The position numbers and the translations under genes are program-made. A DNA stretch of 64,000 nt, taken from assembly GCA_013397795.1 (NCBI GenBank), contig VZTJ01002463.1, forward strand, positions 186,001 to 250,000, written 5' to 3'. This stretch comes from Orthonyx spaldingii. Taxonomy: Eukaryota; Chordata; Aves; Passeriformes; Orthonychidae. Under the pieces are notes generated by a model. The model searched no databases, was not told where the DNA came from, and saw only the letters and a list, made by a program, of their open reading frames with translations. Each line of letters opens with the position of its first letter. The stretch's first letter is position 1. This document shows positions 1-12,457 of this stretch, one piece after another.

Positions 1-3000
1 AACATGCAGAAAACATGTTTTTTACAAACACATGGGACTGATTTCTTGTTGATACTAATGCACCAAAAACAGCAGCAGATGGGCAGTAACGTTAATTTTT
101 CATCATTCTCCCCACAGATTTCTGAGGGTCCAAGGACGGAGAATAAGTGCAGTGGCCCCATAAAGCCAGATTTTCCTTCATTCCTTTTTGTAGCATAACT
201 ATTTTGTATAAACAAAATAGTTGGAATTATCAGATTCTACACATGTACTTAGGAGGAAAAAAAATTTAGAAAAAGTGAAATACGGTAATAGAAATCAACA
301 GTAGTGTTTCCCTCCTTGAAATGACAGAGCATTCATGCTATTGAGTCTAAAATGGCACAGTACCATGGTGAGTAGCTGCCTCCAAAAGCAATATTTATAG
401 TCCTCTGCAGCTCACATCGTGGTACCCAACACATCTCATCTATGTGAGAATTCGCCTGCTTGGGGGCAGGGTCTGCAGACACATTTTGAAGTCACTAAGT
501 GTCATTTGGGATGCTCAGAGTCCTTGGACATACTCAGTTTCTCAACAGGATGTCCAAATTGTTGGCCCTCTCTGGATGCTTGTGAGAACATGTCCCTGAT
601 GAGCCCAGCAGGCTGCTGGATCTCTGCCTTGCAAAGTCTGCCCATTTGTGATCCATTTCTGCACTAATTCAGCTATACTGAAATTACACACATCTTTAAA
701 AATAATAATGTTATCTACTGCTGGGATGATGATCAAGAAGCAACATTAAAGCCTCTGTACATTGACAAAAAGCCACATAACAGAGTTACAAAAGCGGCAA
801 TTTTTAGTGACTAATGGAAACTTACAGGGTCTTAATGATTCAACTTTTCAGACACACAGAAACACAAGGGAAGCTTGGACCCCACAGAAAGATAGTGACT
901 CCTGCTCCCCAGGTTGGGAATAGGGAAAAGAAAATTTAGGAATTTCTGAGAGATCTGGACTGCTAAGTGTGACTCCTCCACACATTTCTGCTGGGCTTCT
1001 CCTTCCCTAAAATAGCCCAGAAATTAATGACCTGGTTAAATGCCTAATCATTATCTAATTTCATTTCTTTCAAAGATACTTAATTTTATCCTTTCCCTTG
1101 CTTTTTCCTAAGCAGTGCTTCCTCTCAGTGCTATCTAGAGAAGTGACTCCAAATTTCAGCCCAGGTGCCAAAGCACTAATGTGGCCTTGAGCACAACCTT
1201 CCTTTGAAGCAACAAATCGATAACTCATGGTAGCTAATCATGAACTACAATCTCTCATCAGCATAGAAATTAAGCAAGTTTGTTATAGTACAGACCCCCT
1301 GTGTGATGAGTCCATCAGTATCTTCTGTGTGGTCCCAGCTCAGTTACTGGGGACCCAGATGTCTTAGTGGGGTTGGGACATTGACCTTCTACCTCATTTT
1401 AGCAGAGAGAAGGGCATGATAGTGCTGCTAATTCTCCAAGAATTCCATTTAAAGACTAGTCCTGTCCCACTGTTGTGATGTGACACCTAACCAAGAAGTT
1501 TTCAGGGAGCTGCATGATTGGACTCCGAAGCAAATCCTTCTGAGAGAAGGATTTGGCTACATAAGCTTGAAGAAGGCATAAAGACCAACACGGTGACATA
1601 AAGAAACAGAAGGTAAACTAGGAAGGAGAAGAACAAGTAGAGAGAAAGGTGAAGAGATGTCTGATTAAACAGGAGGGAAATTGAAGGCTTTTTCACAACA
1701 CCCAAGGATGCTTTCGGATACTTTGCTCCATGTTGAATACTTCAGTCTGTCACCCCAAAGCCTCTTTCACAAGCCTAATCAGACATTAAAGCCTTTCCCC
1801 TCTAAAAATGCTAGACACCGCTTCAGGGAAAAATGTTGTGAATGTCAAGAGAGAGTACTATAAAAACTCCAGTTGAAAACTGCCACCATTTCCCTTTTAA
1901 TATCACTCATTAAAAACATCTGCATCAAGAATTAAGGGGGACCATTATTTTCATGCTGTATGCAATTTTGAAGTTTCAGGTGACCATTCCATGGATGTAA
2001 TAAATCTTCTGTGTCTGTGAGCAGTTGATATGGTTTATTTTAATGGCCACAGTTAAAGGTTTCATGGGATCAGGCCACAACCAAATCTCTTTATAATAAT
2101 TCTTTAGGCTACTGCATAATTTATACCGCTTATGCACTTTTCATGATCTAATTTACCTTCCTCTTAAAATATTTTGTAAAATCAGTGTTCCATTTATAAT
2201 GATATATATCCCATTATAAAACACACTCACTACTTTGTTACCAGAATACCATTTTCTGTGTGTAAACCAAGGGGCATTAGCATATGCCAGAATTACTCTC
2301 CCAACTCAGTGATATACAGAGCATAATGGAATTATGAGCAATTTGGTTCACACTGTCAAAAATATAAATGCAGTGAGATTTTAATAGCAGGCCCGCAAAT
2401 AATGTTTCATAAGAAAAGCATATTTTTGTAAATGAGATTCCCAAAAAAGAGTGAAATCTAGATGTGAGGTGATGGAAGGCAGAGGAAGGAGGCATGGAAT
2501 CAGCTACATGAATCGTGATCCTATGCTCATCATACATAACTACCCATAAAGGGAGAGAGAAAAAGGCAAACTCCCTGGCTTCACCATCAGTATTGCTCCA
2601 AGACATAAGGGAATTAAAAGGCCAAGAGACTGTGGGAAAATGTTGCACTATTTGAACCACAGTGCCATTAAGTCTAACCTTCAAGTTTGAGGGAAGATTC
2701 ACCAAGAGTAATCATATTAACAAACCCAATGTTTTGGACCCTGTTTAATTAAAATGACAGAAATTGTTTCTCTCTAAAGCTGTCAGCAAGTGAACTTTCT
2801 GGGCTCCTTCAATTCAAGTTCTTTCTGCCCATTTCAATGGTGTTTAACCATACCCAACTTACACAGGATTTTCTTGGCCTTGACACTAAATAAGTTTCTC
2901 TGCCCAAACCATACTTTGCATTAAAGGCATAATAATGCTTCAAGAGACACTCCAGCACGTATTATCTACCCCATACCTGGCCTTCCCTAACGAAAACCTC

Positions 3001-5496
3001 TCATTCACTTAAGCATGTAATATATTTTCCTTGTAGGAAAAGCTGTGAAATGTAATTTTCTGATGCTACTGCAATATGCAAATATTATACCACTTGTCAG
3101 GTCACAAGTCATTAAACCAACAGAGGGTTGAACAGTATTTCTGTTTGCAAGGCTCTGTATATTTGCATGTACATATGGTGGCTGCCTTGCTGGAGATATT
3201 TGTGATACTGTAGATTCTTTTTTATCAGGGTATATTCCAAATCTTATTTGTTTCCCGAAAATATCTGCACAAATCAGGCACTGCAGAGTTAGGCTATATT
3301 TACTCCCAGAAAGCCAAACTCTGAGCTGTATTACCTAAAATAATCATGGAAACCAAATATCAGCAATAGCAACTTACAAAGTTATTTCCCTTTATTTCTT
3401 CATTTACTTATGCTTTACTACATCAACATTACCTAGCACCTGGCAAAAACACAGCTATATATTCAAAGATTTTCACATGCCTCACATATCAGTGACTGAC
3501 TATAATAATGTTGTCACTTAATATTTAACATAGTATCAAACAACCTATGCACTTATTCCCATTCTGTGTATCATGAAACTGAAATAAAGGAAATTTTACT
3601 GCGTTTCCAATAACTTTTCTATAATTGAATGTTTGGGCCAGAGTCAAGAATAGAATCCAAATTGCTTCATTTGCAATGTTAGGTTCTGAAAGAGGCCCAT
3701 GTTTTATCTCAGAGCAGTTCTCTTGGCAATTCCTAATGTCTCTCTCTCAGGAGTACATGGTGCCTTTACTTATTTCAAAGCCAGCAAGAGGAAGGTTTCA
3801 GTTTTAAGGGAACTGGATGGGAAGATATTTATTTGCTCCCCACAGGTATGTGCACGTGCTCTGACAGCAGGAAGATTCAGCTCTGCTATTCCCTTCCCTC
3901 TCAGGCTCTCTGAAAAGCCATGCTCACTCCAATTTACAGTAGCTTGCACTGATTCAATAACCCATTCAGACCCATGATAGTGACTATTATCTGCACAACA
4001 GCTGCTTTGATACAACCGAAAGGCTGTACAACAGTAATCCAAGGACACATGCTCCGCTAAGTTAGATTTTAGCTCCCATAGCCCATGGACTAGAGGCCAC
4101 AATTCTGCATTTCCCAAAGTCATCTATACAGAGAAACACAAATCCCACCTGCAGCTGCTCCATCAAGTAATGACCAAGTCCTCTACAAGGTAAAGCCTTT
4201 ACCAGATGCTTTTCTGCTTGTTATGGGGGAAAAAAATAATGCTTTACACCTACATTAAAATGCATCTCGATTTCTGGAGGGTTACTGAGCACAAGACTGC
4301 TTATTGCATTTGGCAGTGATAAAATCAAACTGTCATTGCTACTGGAGACTGAACACAGCTCATATATATTTTACCTTTTAAGCCCATTCTATCAAAGCTG
4401 TAGCACAAATAAAGATGAATAGTATCTCTTTCTAAGCCAGCCCAAAACCACCCCTCAATCTAGCAGAAATCACACAATACTTATCACCATTTCAGAGGAT
4501 CCTGTTTAAGCTTATAAATACTTTTTTTTATTATTTCCAGATTTCATTCAAGATTTTTGTTAAATCCTTTTGATAAAACTTGCTGGTTTTACCTCTCCCT
4601 ATCAGTTTAAGATTTGTATTGGTTCTTAATCAGGAAGTTGCCTGTAACACACAGACCTGCTGTCAGTGTGCTCAGGCTCGAGAGCACCTGTCAAATTTTA
4701 TACAGAGCCAAGAGCTTCACTTTCCTGGGCAGTAGCAAAAAGATTTAAGACATCGAAAATTACTAAAGGCTTTAGTCCACCATCCTATCAAACATTCAAA
4801 AATATTAAATCTGTTTGTTATGTATATATGTATTTTAAAATTTCAGTCTGCTTAAATAAATATATCTCAGTAGACAACACATGCAGTCTAAAGGGATAAC
4901 TGCTCTTGGGTCACACTGTTAGACTCAGGTCCTCAGCATTGGCAAACTGCTGATGTTCCTTTTACATGCAAGGTCTAGAGGGGGAAAAAAAGGCCTTATA
5001 TCCATTACTGGTTTTGCTGATTCTGTACCCAGGTAGATTTTTCTATTATTTCCTTGGCTTTCCATCAATGCTATTAAGCAGAATAAAAATCTAAAGGGCC
5101 AGCCAAGAAGAGAGAGAGAGATTTGAATGTCACTGGTGTGACTTTCCCCCTTGGGCCAATGTCCATGAACTATATGAGTTCTACTCATGCCCTGTTTTAA
5201 AAGCTTAAAGGGCACATAAGCTATGCAAGGGTCTTCTGAACAAGGCACTGCACAGGTTTGCTCCAAAATAGGATGAGTGTGAGAAAATCATAGTGCAGCA
5301 AGCTTCATCTTTCTGACCTCCTAGGTCACACTTCCATTTGGTGCATGGATAAGAGATACCTAAACTTTCAGAAAACTTTCATATGTCTGAACTGCCCTCA
5401 AAATCAGGGGGAGCTAACAATTGGTTTTGCAACTCTCACGCATGCACTGGTTGTAGCCTGGGCTCTCCTGTGGAGCAGAAATCTTCGAGGGATAGC
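1..5496. other. Unique non-coding DNA, no gene seen
   Basis: AT-rich sequence with frequent stops in all six frames. The longest frame is a 142-codon minus-strand stretch at 2277-2705 with no recognisable domain. No CR1 or LTR landmark was found. Small features are an (AG)n run at 5109-5121 and two POU octamers in opposite orientation, ATGCAAAT at 3076-3083 and ATTTGCAT at 3161-3168. Octamers occur at least eight times across the window, so the pair is weak evidence of function. It could be intergenic or intronic; nothing here separates the two. Confidence 0.6.
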
Positions 5497-5835
5497 TATA
5501 GAATCATTGATTGCATGATGATTCTATGAATCTATAATTCTATAGATGACCCTACAGACCATCTTGTTCCAGCCCCCTGCCATGGGCAGGGACACCTTCC
5601 ACTATGCCAGGTTGCTCCAAGTCCTGTCCAACCTGGCCTTGAACACTTCCAGGGAGGGAGCAGCCACAGTTTCTCTGGGCACCCTGTGCCAAGGTCTCAC
5701 CATCCTCACAGGGAAGGATTTCTTCTTAATATCCAGTCTAATTCTGCCCTCTGGATTTGAAGCCATTCCCCCTAGTCCTGCCACTCTAGGCCCTTATCTG
5801 AAGTCCCTCTCCTTCTCTCCTGTAGTCCCTTGAGG
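5497..5835 (-). mobile_element. CR1 LINE fragment (3' end)
   Basis: This is the 3' end of a chicken-repeat-1 non-LTR retrotransposon on the minus strand. The low-coordinate end carries degenerate CR1 terminal octamers (variants of ATTCTATG, about 5520-5545). It continues through the 'gccatgggcagggacacc' block at 5580, the 'ggttgctccaa' block at 5610, and the 'accctgtgccaaggtctcac' and 'aaggatttcttcttaatatc' blocks to about 5830. The copy is severely 5' truncated, as is usual for CR1, and keeps no reverse transcriptase or endonuclease region, so it cannot move by itself. The octamer end looks longer and more scrambled than in the other copies here. Confidence 0.93.
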
Positions 5836-8800
5836 CACATGAAGATTGCAATATAAAGAAGACCAGAAGAAAGTGCAGATGAAAACAACCCAGGTGTCCA
5901 CCTCTGCTGGGATTAGGAGAGCTTCAAGACCTGCCCCCACAGAACTGCATCATGTTTTCAGTGCCTTTGAAAACAGGAAAGTCCCAGTCTTGATCTTATA
6001 CAGATACTGCTGACCTCTCCAGAGCTGCTGCTGCTGCCCCTTGCCACCAGCTGAGATGAAACTTTATTCATTCCTGGCTGCTATTCAGACTGCTCCTCAG
6101 CTTTTCAGAAAGATAGCTGAAAGTGTTTGGAAATGTTATATTTACCAATAACAAATTCTTTATCCATATCTGAGTGATAGTCCTAAGCCACTATATATTG
6201 ACTCTTACTAACAGCAAAGTCTTGCTGTACGCCTGTCTCCCGATAGCTCAATGCCAACAGGAGAGCACTCACCACACCTACCTGCCACATTTGTGCTGTG
6301 GAAGAGAAGCAGCAGGCACAAAACAGGTAACTCTATGAGCAATTCTTTATTTTCATGAACATTGATTAGATTTGTACATGCTAACTTTGCCTGGTGAGAT
6401 TTGGAGAAGGGGTGGCATAATTCTAAATCAACAGCAAGATCACACAATGTTTTATGGGTTTTTTTAAAAAGTCCCTTTCGTTACATTTTTTTGCATGTAC
6501 TTCTTAGAGTTTCCATATATATTTCCAGTCTTTCTACATTGTTATTTATGTTTATGGGTAGTTTGAAGATGTTTCCAATGGAAATTGGAAATATGGGGCA
6601 GGAAATTTAGTCTCTTTAGAAACCAAATGAAATAGAGGAGGAAAAAAGTAATGTGTTGGAATGATTTTCTTACCTGCCAGCTCAGAAAACTGCAGGACAT
6701 TGAACAGGTATGGATAGAAGGTGGGTGACAAGGTGCATCAAGAGAAGCAGATCTGATTTTAAAAGGGCAGGCATGGGTTAGAATTAGTGTGTATAAATTC
6801 CATCCCACTTGGTGGTGTGATCCCTCCCATTATTTCCTTATCGAGATGCTCCATCAAGCTTCTGTATTTTTTCTCTGCTTTATTGCTGCAAGTTTTATTG
6901 CAAATTTTTCACAGTAATATATACCTGCTAGAAAAGAAAAAAACCCCAAACCCCAAGGCTTCCATCTACCTCCTGTTGTTGCTAACTCAGAAGAGGTTTG
7001 ATGGTGAGAAAGCCCATGGCAGACCCAGCAGTGCTGCATGGATGAAGCCCATGCTGTCAGACGTTTGTTCTCTCTGGGTGAGAAACAGCTCCTTTCTCAT
7101 TTCACTTCTGCTTGCTTACCAGGAGCTGGATGCATTAAAGGCAAAAGTCCCTTTGTTACCTGCTCATCTCTCACTCCCATGTGCATTTGCTTCTCACACA
7201 GAACATTACCTCTTTCAAGCTGTTCCTTCCCACTTTTGTTCTCTGCTGAGCTACTGCTTGTCAACACATTTATCCGTTTGCTGCTTTCAGTCAAAGAAGT
7301 AACAAAAAAAAAAAAAGTTAAAAAAGGAGCAGCAGGAGGAGAAGCTTCACTGTAGGCACTGTATCTGTGTAGCTGGAGAGGGAAACATTGTCAGCTGCCA
7401 AGTGTTCTTTTTCTTCAAATGAAGGGGTAAATAAAATAGGAGCATTTGCATGGATCAGCTCTTCACGCTGCGGTGAAACCCAGGTGCAGATTTGACTCAT
7501 CTCCCACCTGTGCTGGCTCCAGCTGGAAACATCTGCACCCCCGATTACAAAGGTAGTGGATGCTCTGCAGGGCAGAGATCTCTGTAAGTTCAAGATCTAG
7601 GTCATGGCTTGGGAAGCCACCCAAATCTTGTGTGGCTCGGAGAGAACAGCTCCCAGCCTCATCAAAACTCCTCTCATGCTCTTTAGAGGTTAAACTTCTT
7701 GTATCCGTGCAACATGAGACACCACGAAGGCTGTGGGGAAAATTGGGAATTAGGTTCACTTTCCAAATAACTTGGTGGGCAGTTTTGAAGCACTGGCCTT
7801 TGCCTTGAACTTTTCCAACAGATACAAAAAGGGTTTTTTCAGTTTTCAAAATCCTTTGTGAGAATTCAGAGATGTTAATCATGGCAATTCATTGCTGAGT
7901 CATGCTAAGAAACTTCAGCAGAAGCAAACATTCATGTTTCCCATTCATTAATTAATGTTAATGATAATTTAGCAGTCCCTTGATATGATACACTTCTCTC
8001 TACACCCACAGCTCTCCTCTCACGATCTCCCCTTCCCACGCTCATCTTGGTGTTTGTGGTTCTTCTTCCCATCTCTGTGTGGTACTGACAGGCACGATGG
8101 ATACACTTGAATTTACGACAACCTTGTTAAATCAAAACAAATCATTTCTTACATTCAGAGATCCACTTCACTGAAATAAACAGGGAAACATTTCCCTGTA
8201 CCAATCCCAGTAGCTGCAGCACTCTCGATGCCATTATTTGCATTAGAAGAAACACACAGGAGCAGCCTCTCTCAGCACTGATGGGTTCTGCTGCCTATGC
8301 TACAGGGCACCACAGCAATGAGATGAAGAGCTATTTTTAAGTTGTCTAAAAAAAAACAAAGCCAACCCCAAATAATTTTTCCAAGTTTGCGTTAAGGTTT
8401 TCACAAGTTCATATTTTCACTTTGGCTCAGTTGTTCTTATTTGATTCCAGCTGATTTGTTAGTCTTTAATTAAGACCTGTTGGGCAAAAGGAAGAGACAG
8501 AGCAAGAACACATGTTTAAACAGATAAGAGAAACTAATACATGGGGTGGAATATTGATCACTGAGGTTTTAATTAATTTGATATTGATAGAAATAACACT
8601 TGCAGAATTGGCAAGAAAGTGTTTTTTTCTAGAAAGCTGTTCTGAGCTCCTTTCATGACGAGAATCACACAAAGAAGAGATGGTAAAAGCAAGGGGTACT
8701 TCAGCCACTGTAATAAAAAAGCAGTGACTACAGCAGGAGATGAACTGAGCCCTAATTGATGCAGCACATGCAGAGAGCACAGCACATAATTTCAATATTG

Positions 8801-11800
8801 TCTTGCCAGACTACCCAACAGATACTGAGCAGACACCAGCATCATCTTCTTTAATGCAATATTTATCAAGAAGCTATATTTTTCAAAGCAGATATTTATT
8901 GATGTCTTGTTGCCTGGCTGAGCTGCAGCATGCAGATGTTGTATATATTTCAAGGAGGATGTCAGCATTATGAAATAGGGCAGAATGTTAACTCTCTCTT
9001 TTTAATTAATCTTCGGTTGTTTGCCGTTTGCACCGTTCATCACTGCGAGCTGTCACCTCGGAAGATCCTTTCTCAGGGCTGGATACGTTCACTTCCTACT
9101 CTGCTTCCTTAGAGTAGCTCTGAGCATGTAGGTCAAAATTCATCCTGAGGAACAAGCCAGCAAAATGCCTGCGCACCACTTGCCTCCTCCAAATACAGTG
9201 TTTTGAGACATAAATGATGAATAGAGCTTGCAGTGACACTCGGCACTGGGGTGAAAATCACCCCTTATGATGAATTGGCTCCTGGAGAATTTCCCGTGAT
9301 GGTTATCATCAGCCATGGTTGCTCTCCTTGTACTTGCTTCATTCCAGCATGTATCCTGGCACAGTTAAAGGATGAAGTCAAACAGATTTGAATACTCTCT
9401 GGATATTGATCTCCGTGTTCTTTATTTACAACAAAAGTGTGGTTATTAGAATAGCTGGGATGAAATTTTTTTTAACCCTGATTATTACCAGGAAGAACAT
9501 GGAACAACCTGTATTATGAGTCTCCTTTCTCTCAGTTGTATTAAATATACTCAGTTATTTATCCTTCACAGCACAGAGCTTCAGGGAAGGTCAGGAAGGC
9601 CTAAACAAGTTCAATAATAACAGGCAGGCGTGCAAGGGGAAAGTCTTGCAGACATAGACATGCTATCAGCTTTGTAGCTGGTAGAACACATAGCAAATCA
9701 AGCTCAGGATTTTCAGAGAAGTCCTTTCCAACCTATATTCTTTGCCTGAATTAATTTAGAAAGTTTTGATGTGCCAATGTGTATGCTTTCTAGTACATAA
9801 TCAAAATGCTAATAATTCCCTTATATTTCTGTGGTTTTAGCTTGATCAGTTCCCAAGGGTGTCCTTCCACTTATTGTCTACCTGTTGAAAGAAAGCTCTT
9901 CTTTTCAGTGTTTATGAAACTACGCATGGCAGACAAGGAAAACCAAAAGGGACAAGTGAGAAGTTGAATTAGAATGGGTGAAGGATGTAGGAGCTGTCAG
10001 CAGCAAAGTAAAACAATAATTGAATCTTAAAAGCTCAGTGCTACAGTAATAACTGATAATAAAATGTTCTTTTAGTTGTCTCAGTAGTCTAAATTTTAGC
10101 TAATCAAGTTTGATTTCAATAGCCTTAAAAATAGAAACTTACAATAGATTTCAGAATAAGCAACATATAAAACAGTAACATTTATGCATTTCCAAAGATC
10201 TGCAGAAGCTGATACAGACTGGCATTTAGTCAGTAATTTTCAGCCAAAGATCATAGAGTACAAACTGATTATGCTGGGAACCTCTGAACCTATTAGTGAA
10301 ATGGAATTGGATTCTCTCCACTTGTGCACCCCTTGTTCTACACTCAAGCTGAGGACACCACAAACCATGAACCATTTAACAACATTCATTAATGAAAGGA
10401 TTTTAGGGAGAATGAGGAAAACTGCACCTTAGGAGCACCATGGGGACACCTGGGCAACACCACAGGGGACATGGGCTGCAACCCAGGTCCCTCTCCTAAA
10501 GCACTGGTTCTTTCAGAAGGCAGGGCCCCGCTCCTGCACATAGGTTGGCATCTGGCACTGCCTGGATACAGTGGTGGAATCCAATTGAACTGCTTGGGTA
10601 CACATGAAAAATGTAGTGGGATGGATGTCTATGTGCCAGGATAGGGATGCATTCCTGGGTGTTGCTTAGTAACTCTGTACATTCTCTCCATGGACTGCTA
10701 ATGGTCATGGAACAGCCCAGCTCCATCACACAGGGCTGCTAGGCAGAAGAGTAAATACCATTTTTATCTGTGACTGGTTTTTCACAGATCCATAAAAATT
10801 CATGAAAGCACACACTTTTATGCATTTGACTTCTCACAGCTGGGGAAGTTTACAAATCTTTGGCTCCAACATGAGAAAAAAGAAAATGTGAAACTTTGAG
10901 AGGGTAGTGCAAGACTGAGGCTTTGCTTTAAGGACAACACTGGAGTTTCATGGCAAACCTTATGAAAAACCTTTAATCTCAACCTGGAATTCAAAAATCC
11001 AGCTCAATTATTCTCTGCATTCCACTCATTCCCAAAGACGCTGCAACTGAATTCCCACCCTCTCTGGCATACACAGAGCACTAATGGTGTTACACAGGTG
11101 TAATCCTGGCCAAAATCTTCCCTTGCAACCTCAACATAAGAATTTGTCTATCATCTCTATCCACTCGGTTGGAATCCGTCAATAGCTGTTGTAGAAAGAG
11201 GGAAGAAAATGCTATTTATGTGATGTGTGCTTTCTAAACTTGTCTTTTTCAAGTTCATTACATTAATCAAAATGAACAAAAAAAGGACTACAAGTTGCCT
11301 TTGGTAAAGAATTTTGGTCCCACACTATTACAGCACCTTCTCCAGTTACACCGGCATCTGCCATTCTCATGGACCATCTCAGAAGTTTCCTCCTCAAAGG
11401 TATTTTTTCCCAAATGACACAAACCTGGACTGTGCATTATGTCCAGTCTCTGACAGACATCATCCAGGAGGAGAGAGTCTCCCTCATGTTCCACTCAAAG
11501 CTGAATGTCTACCACTGAAGCAGAAACTTGCATTAAAGGTTAAAACAACACACATCAGGGCAGCCTGTGCTCCTCAAGAGGGAAATGTCTGCTTGAATTC
11601 AGGTTCATAGCCAGGTCCTGTTCCATTTTATTACAAAGGCTTGAAACCAAGGACAGCATAAAGTATTTCAGTCAGGGCCCTTCTTACTCAAAGCACAAAG
11701 ATCCTCCTGGTATTTTATAATTCTGTGCATTAAAACAAAAGAAAAAGTAAAAGCAATGAATTTTTTCAATGGGTTATTGAAGTATTATTGCGGGGGGGAG

Positions 11801-12429
11801 GTGAAATATATTTTGTTATAATGACTTAATCTGGATAGAAAAAAAGTGAATCAACTGCAACCTTTGCAAGTTTTTGAGAGAGGTGACTGTTTTCCAGGAG
11901 ACATTTAAGCATAGTCCCTCTTCTAATACCATTCTGTGAGAAAAAATTCTGAGTAGAAAAGAAGAAAGTTAAAATAAATTTTAAAAAGAGAGCCTGAGAC
12001 TTTCTTTCTACTCTCTTCACTTTTTAAACTCGCCATCTAAAGAGGAATAAAGCCCCAAACCAGAGCACCTGTCTTCCATCAGAGGATTCAGTAACAGTTA
12101 TAAAGGACACTTTGAATACCAATCACTCATGGAAACCAAGAACCAATTGCTGATCCAATTAAAATACTAATGACAAAAGCAATTAATTAGAATCTCAATT
12201 TAAAATTATGAAACAAGTTATTATTAGGTTACCAACTCCAAGTAGACCACTTAAAGCATGTCTCTCAGAGCAACAACATGGAATTCCAGATAAAACAAAA
12301 ATATGAAGCACTAATAGACCAAAATCAAAATATTTTAACTTCATTGACAAAAAAATATTTTAGTTGCATGGAAACATTTGGGGCTTTTTTTTCAAATATA
12401 TTTGCAATTTCTAATTTTTCAATGAACTC
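5836..12429. other. Unique non-coding DNA, no gene seen
   Basis: No repeat family or gene is recognised. The window's longest frame (171 codons, plus strand, 6787-7302) lies here; its stretch is pyrimidine-rich on the coding strand, which removes stops by composition, and the product has no domain I recognise. A 139-codon minus frame at 7463-7882 is also unrecognised and overlaps an open plus frame. An A13 run lies at 7304-7316, a G7 run near 11791, and a small hairpin (GGGGTGA / TCACCCC, 3-nt loop) at 9248-9264. Confidence 0.6.
7304..7316 (+). repeat. A13 homopolymer tract
   Basis: Thirteen consecutive A residues, followed by further A-rich sequence. There is no matching gene-like sequence or target-site duplication upstream, so it is read as simple low-complexity DNA and not as the tail of a retroposed transcript. 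Confidence 0.85.
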
Positions 12430-12457
12430 TGACATGTCAATCATTGACATGTCAATC
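12430..12457. repeat. Tandem palindrome TGACATGTCA x2
   Basis: The 10-bp perfect palindrome TGACATGTCA occurs at 12430-12439 and again at 12445-12454. The unit TGACATGTCAATC is repeated with a 15-bp period. Each palindrome abuts two TGACA half-sites, the core bound by TALE homeodomain proteins, and contains ACATGT, a core reported for Iroquois proteins. Binding is inference only. A simple 15-bp tandem duplication is the neutral alternative. Confidence 0.8.

Noticed and set aside
2277..2705. 142-codon minus-strand open frame
   Set aside because: No recognisable domain, no flanking exon or promoter structure, and a length near that expected by chance.
3076..3168. Pair of POU octamers in opposite orientation
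   Set aside because: At least eight octamers occur in the window (for example 7444, 8236, 14393, 37630, 45638), so a pair 85 bp apart is not notable alone.
6787..7302. 171-codon plus-strand open frame, the longest in the window
   Set aside because: The strand is pyrimidine-rich, which depletes stop codons. The product has no recognisable domain, contains low-complexity Leu/Ser and Lys stretches from simple sequence, and overlaps other open frames. One frame near this length is not surprising in 64 kb.
7463..7882. 139-codon minus-strand open frame
   Set aside because: No recognisable family, and an 82-codon plus frame overlaps it.
9700..9745. Short CR1-like end ('gtcctttccaacctatattc')
   Set aside because: Only about 20 bases resemble the CR1 3' end, and no adjacent block ('ggcaggg', 'tgtccctgcc') is present. 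Too little to call.
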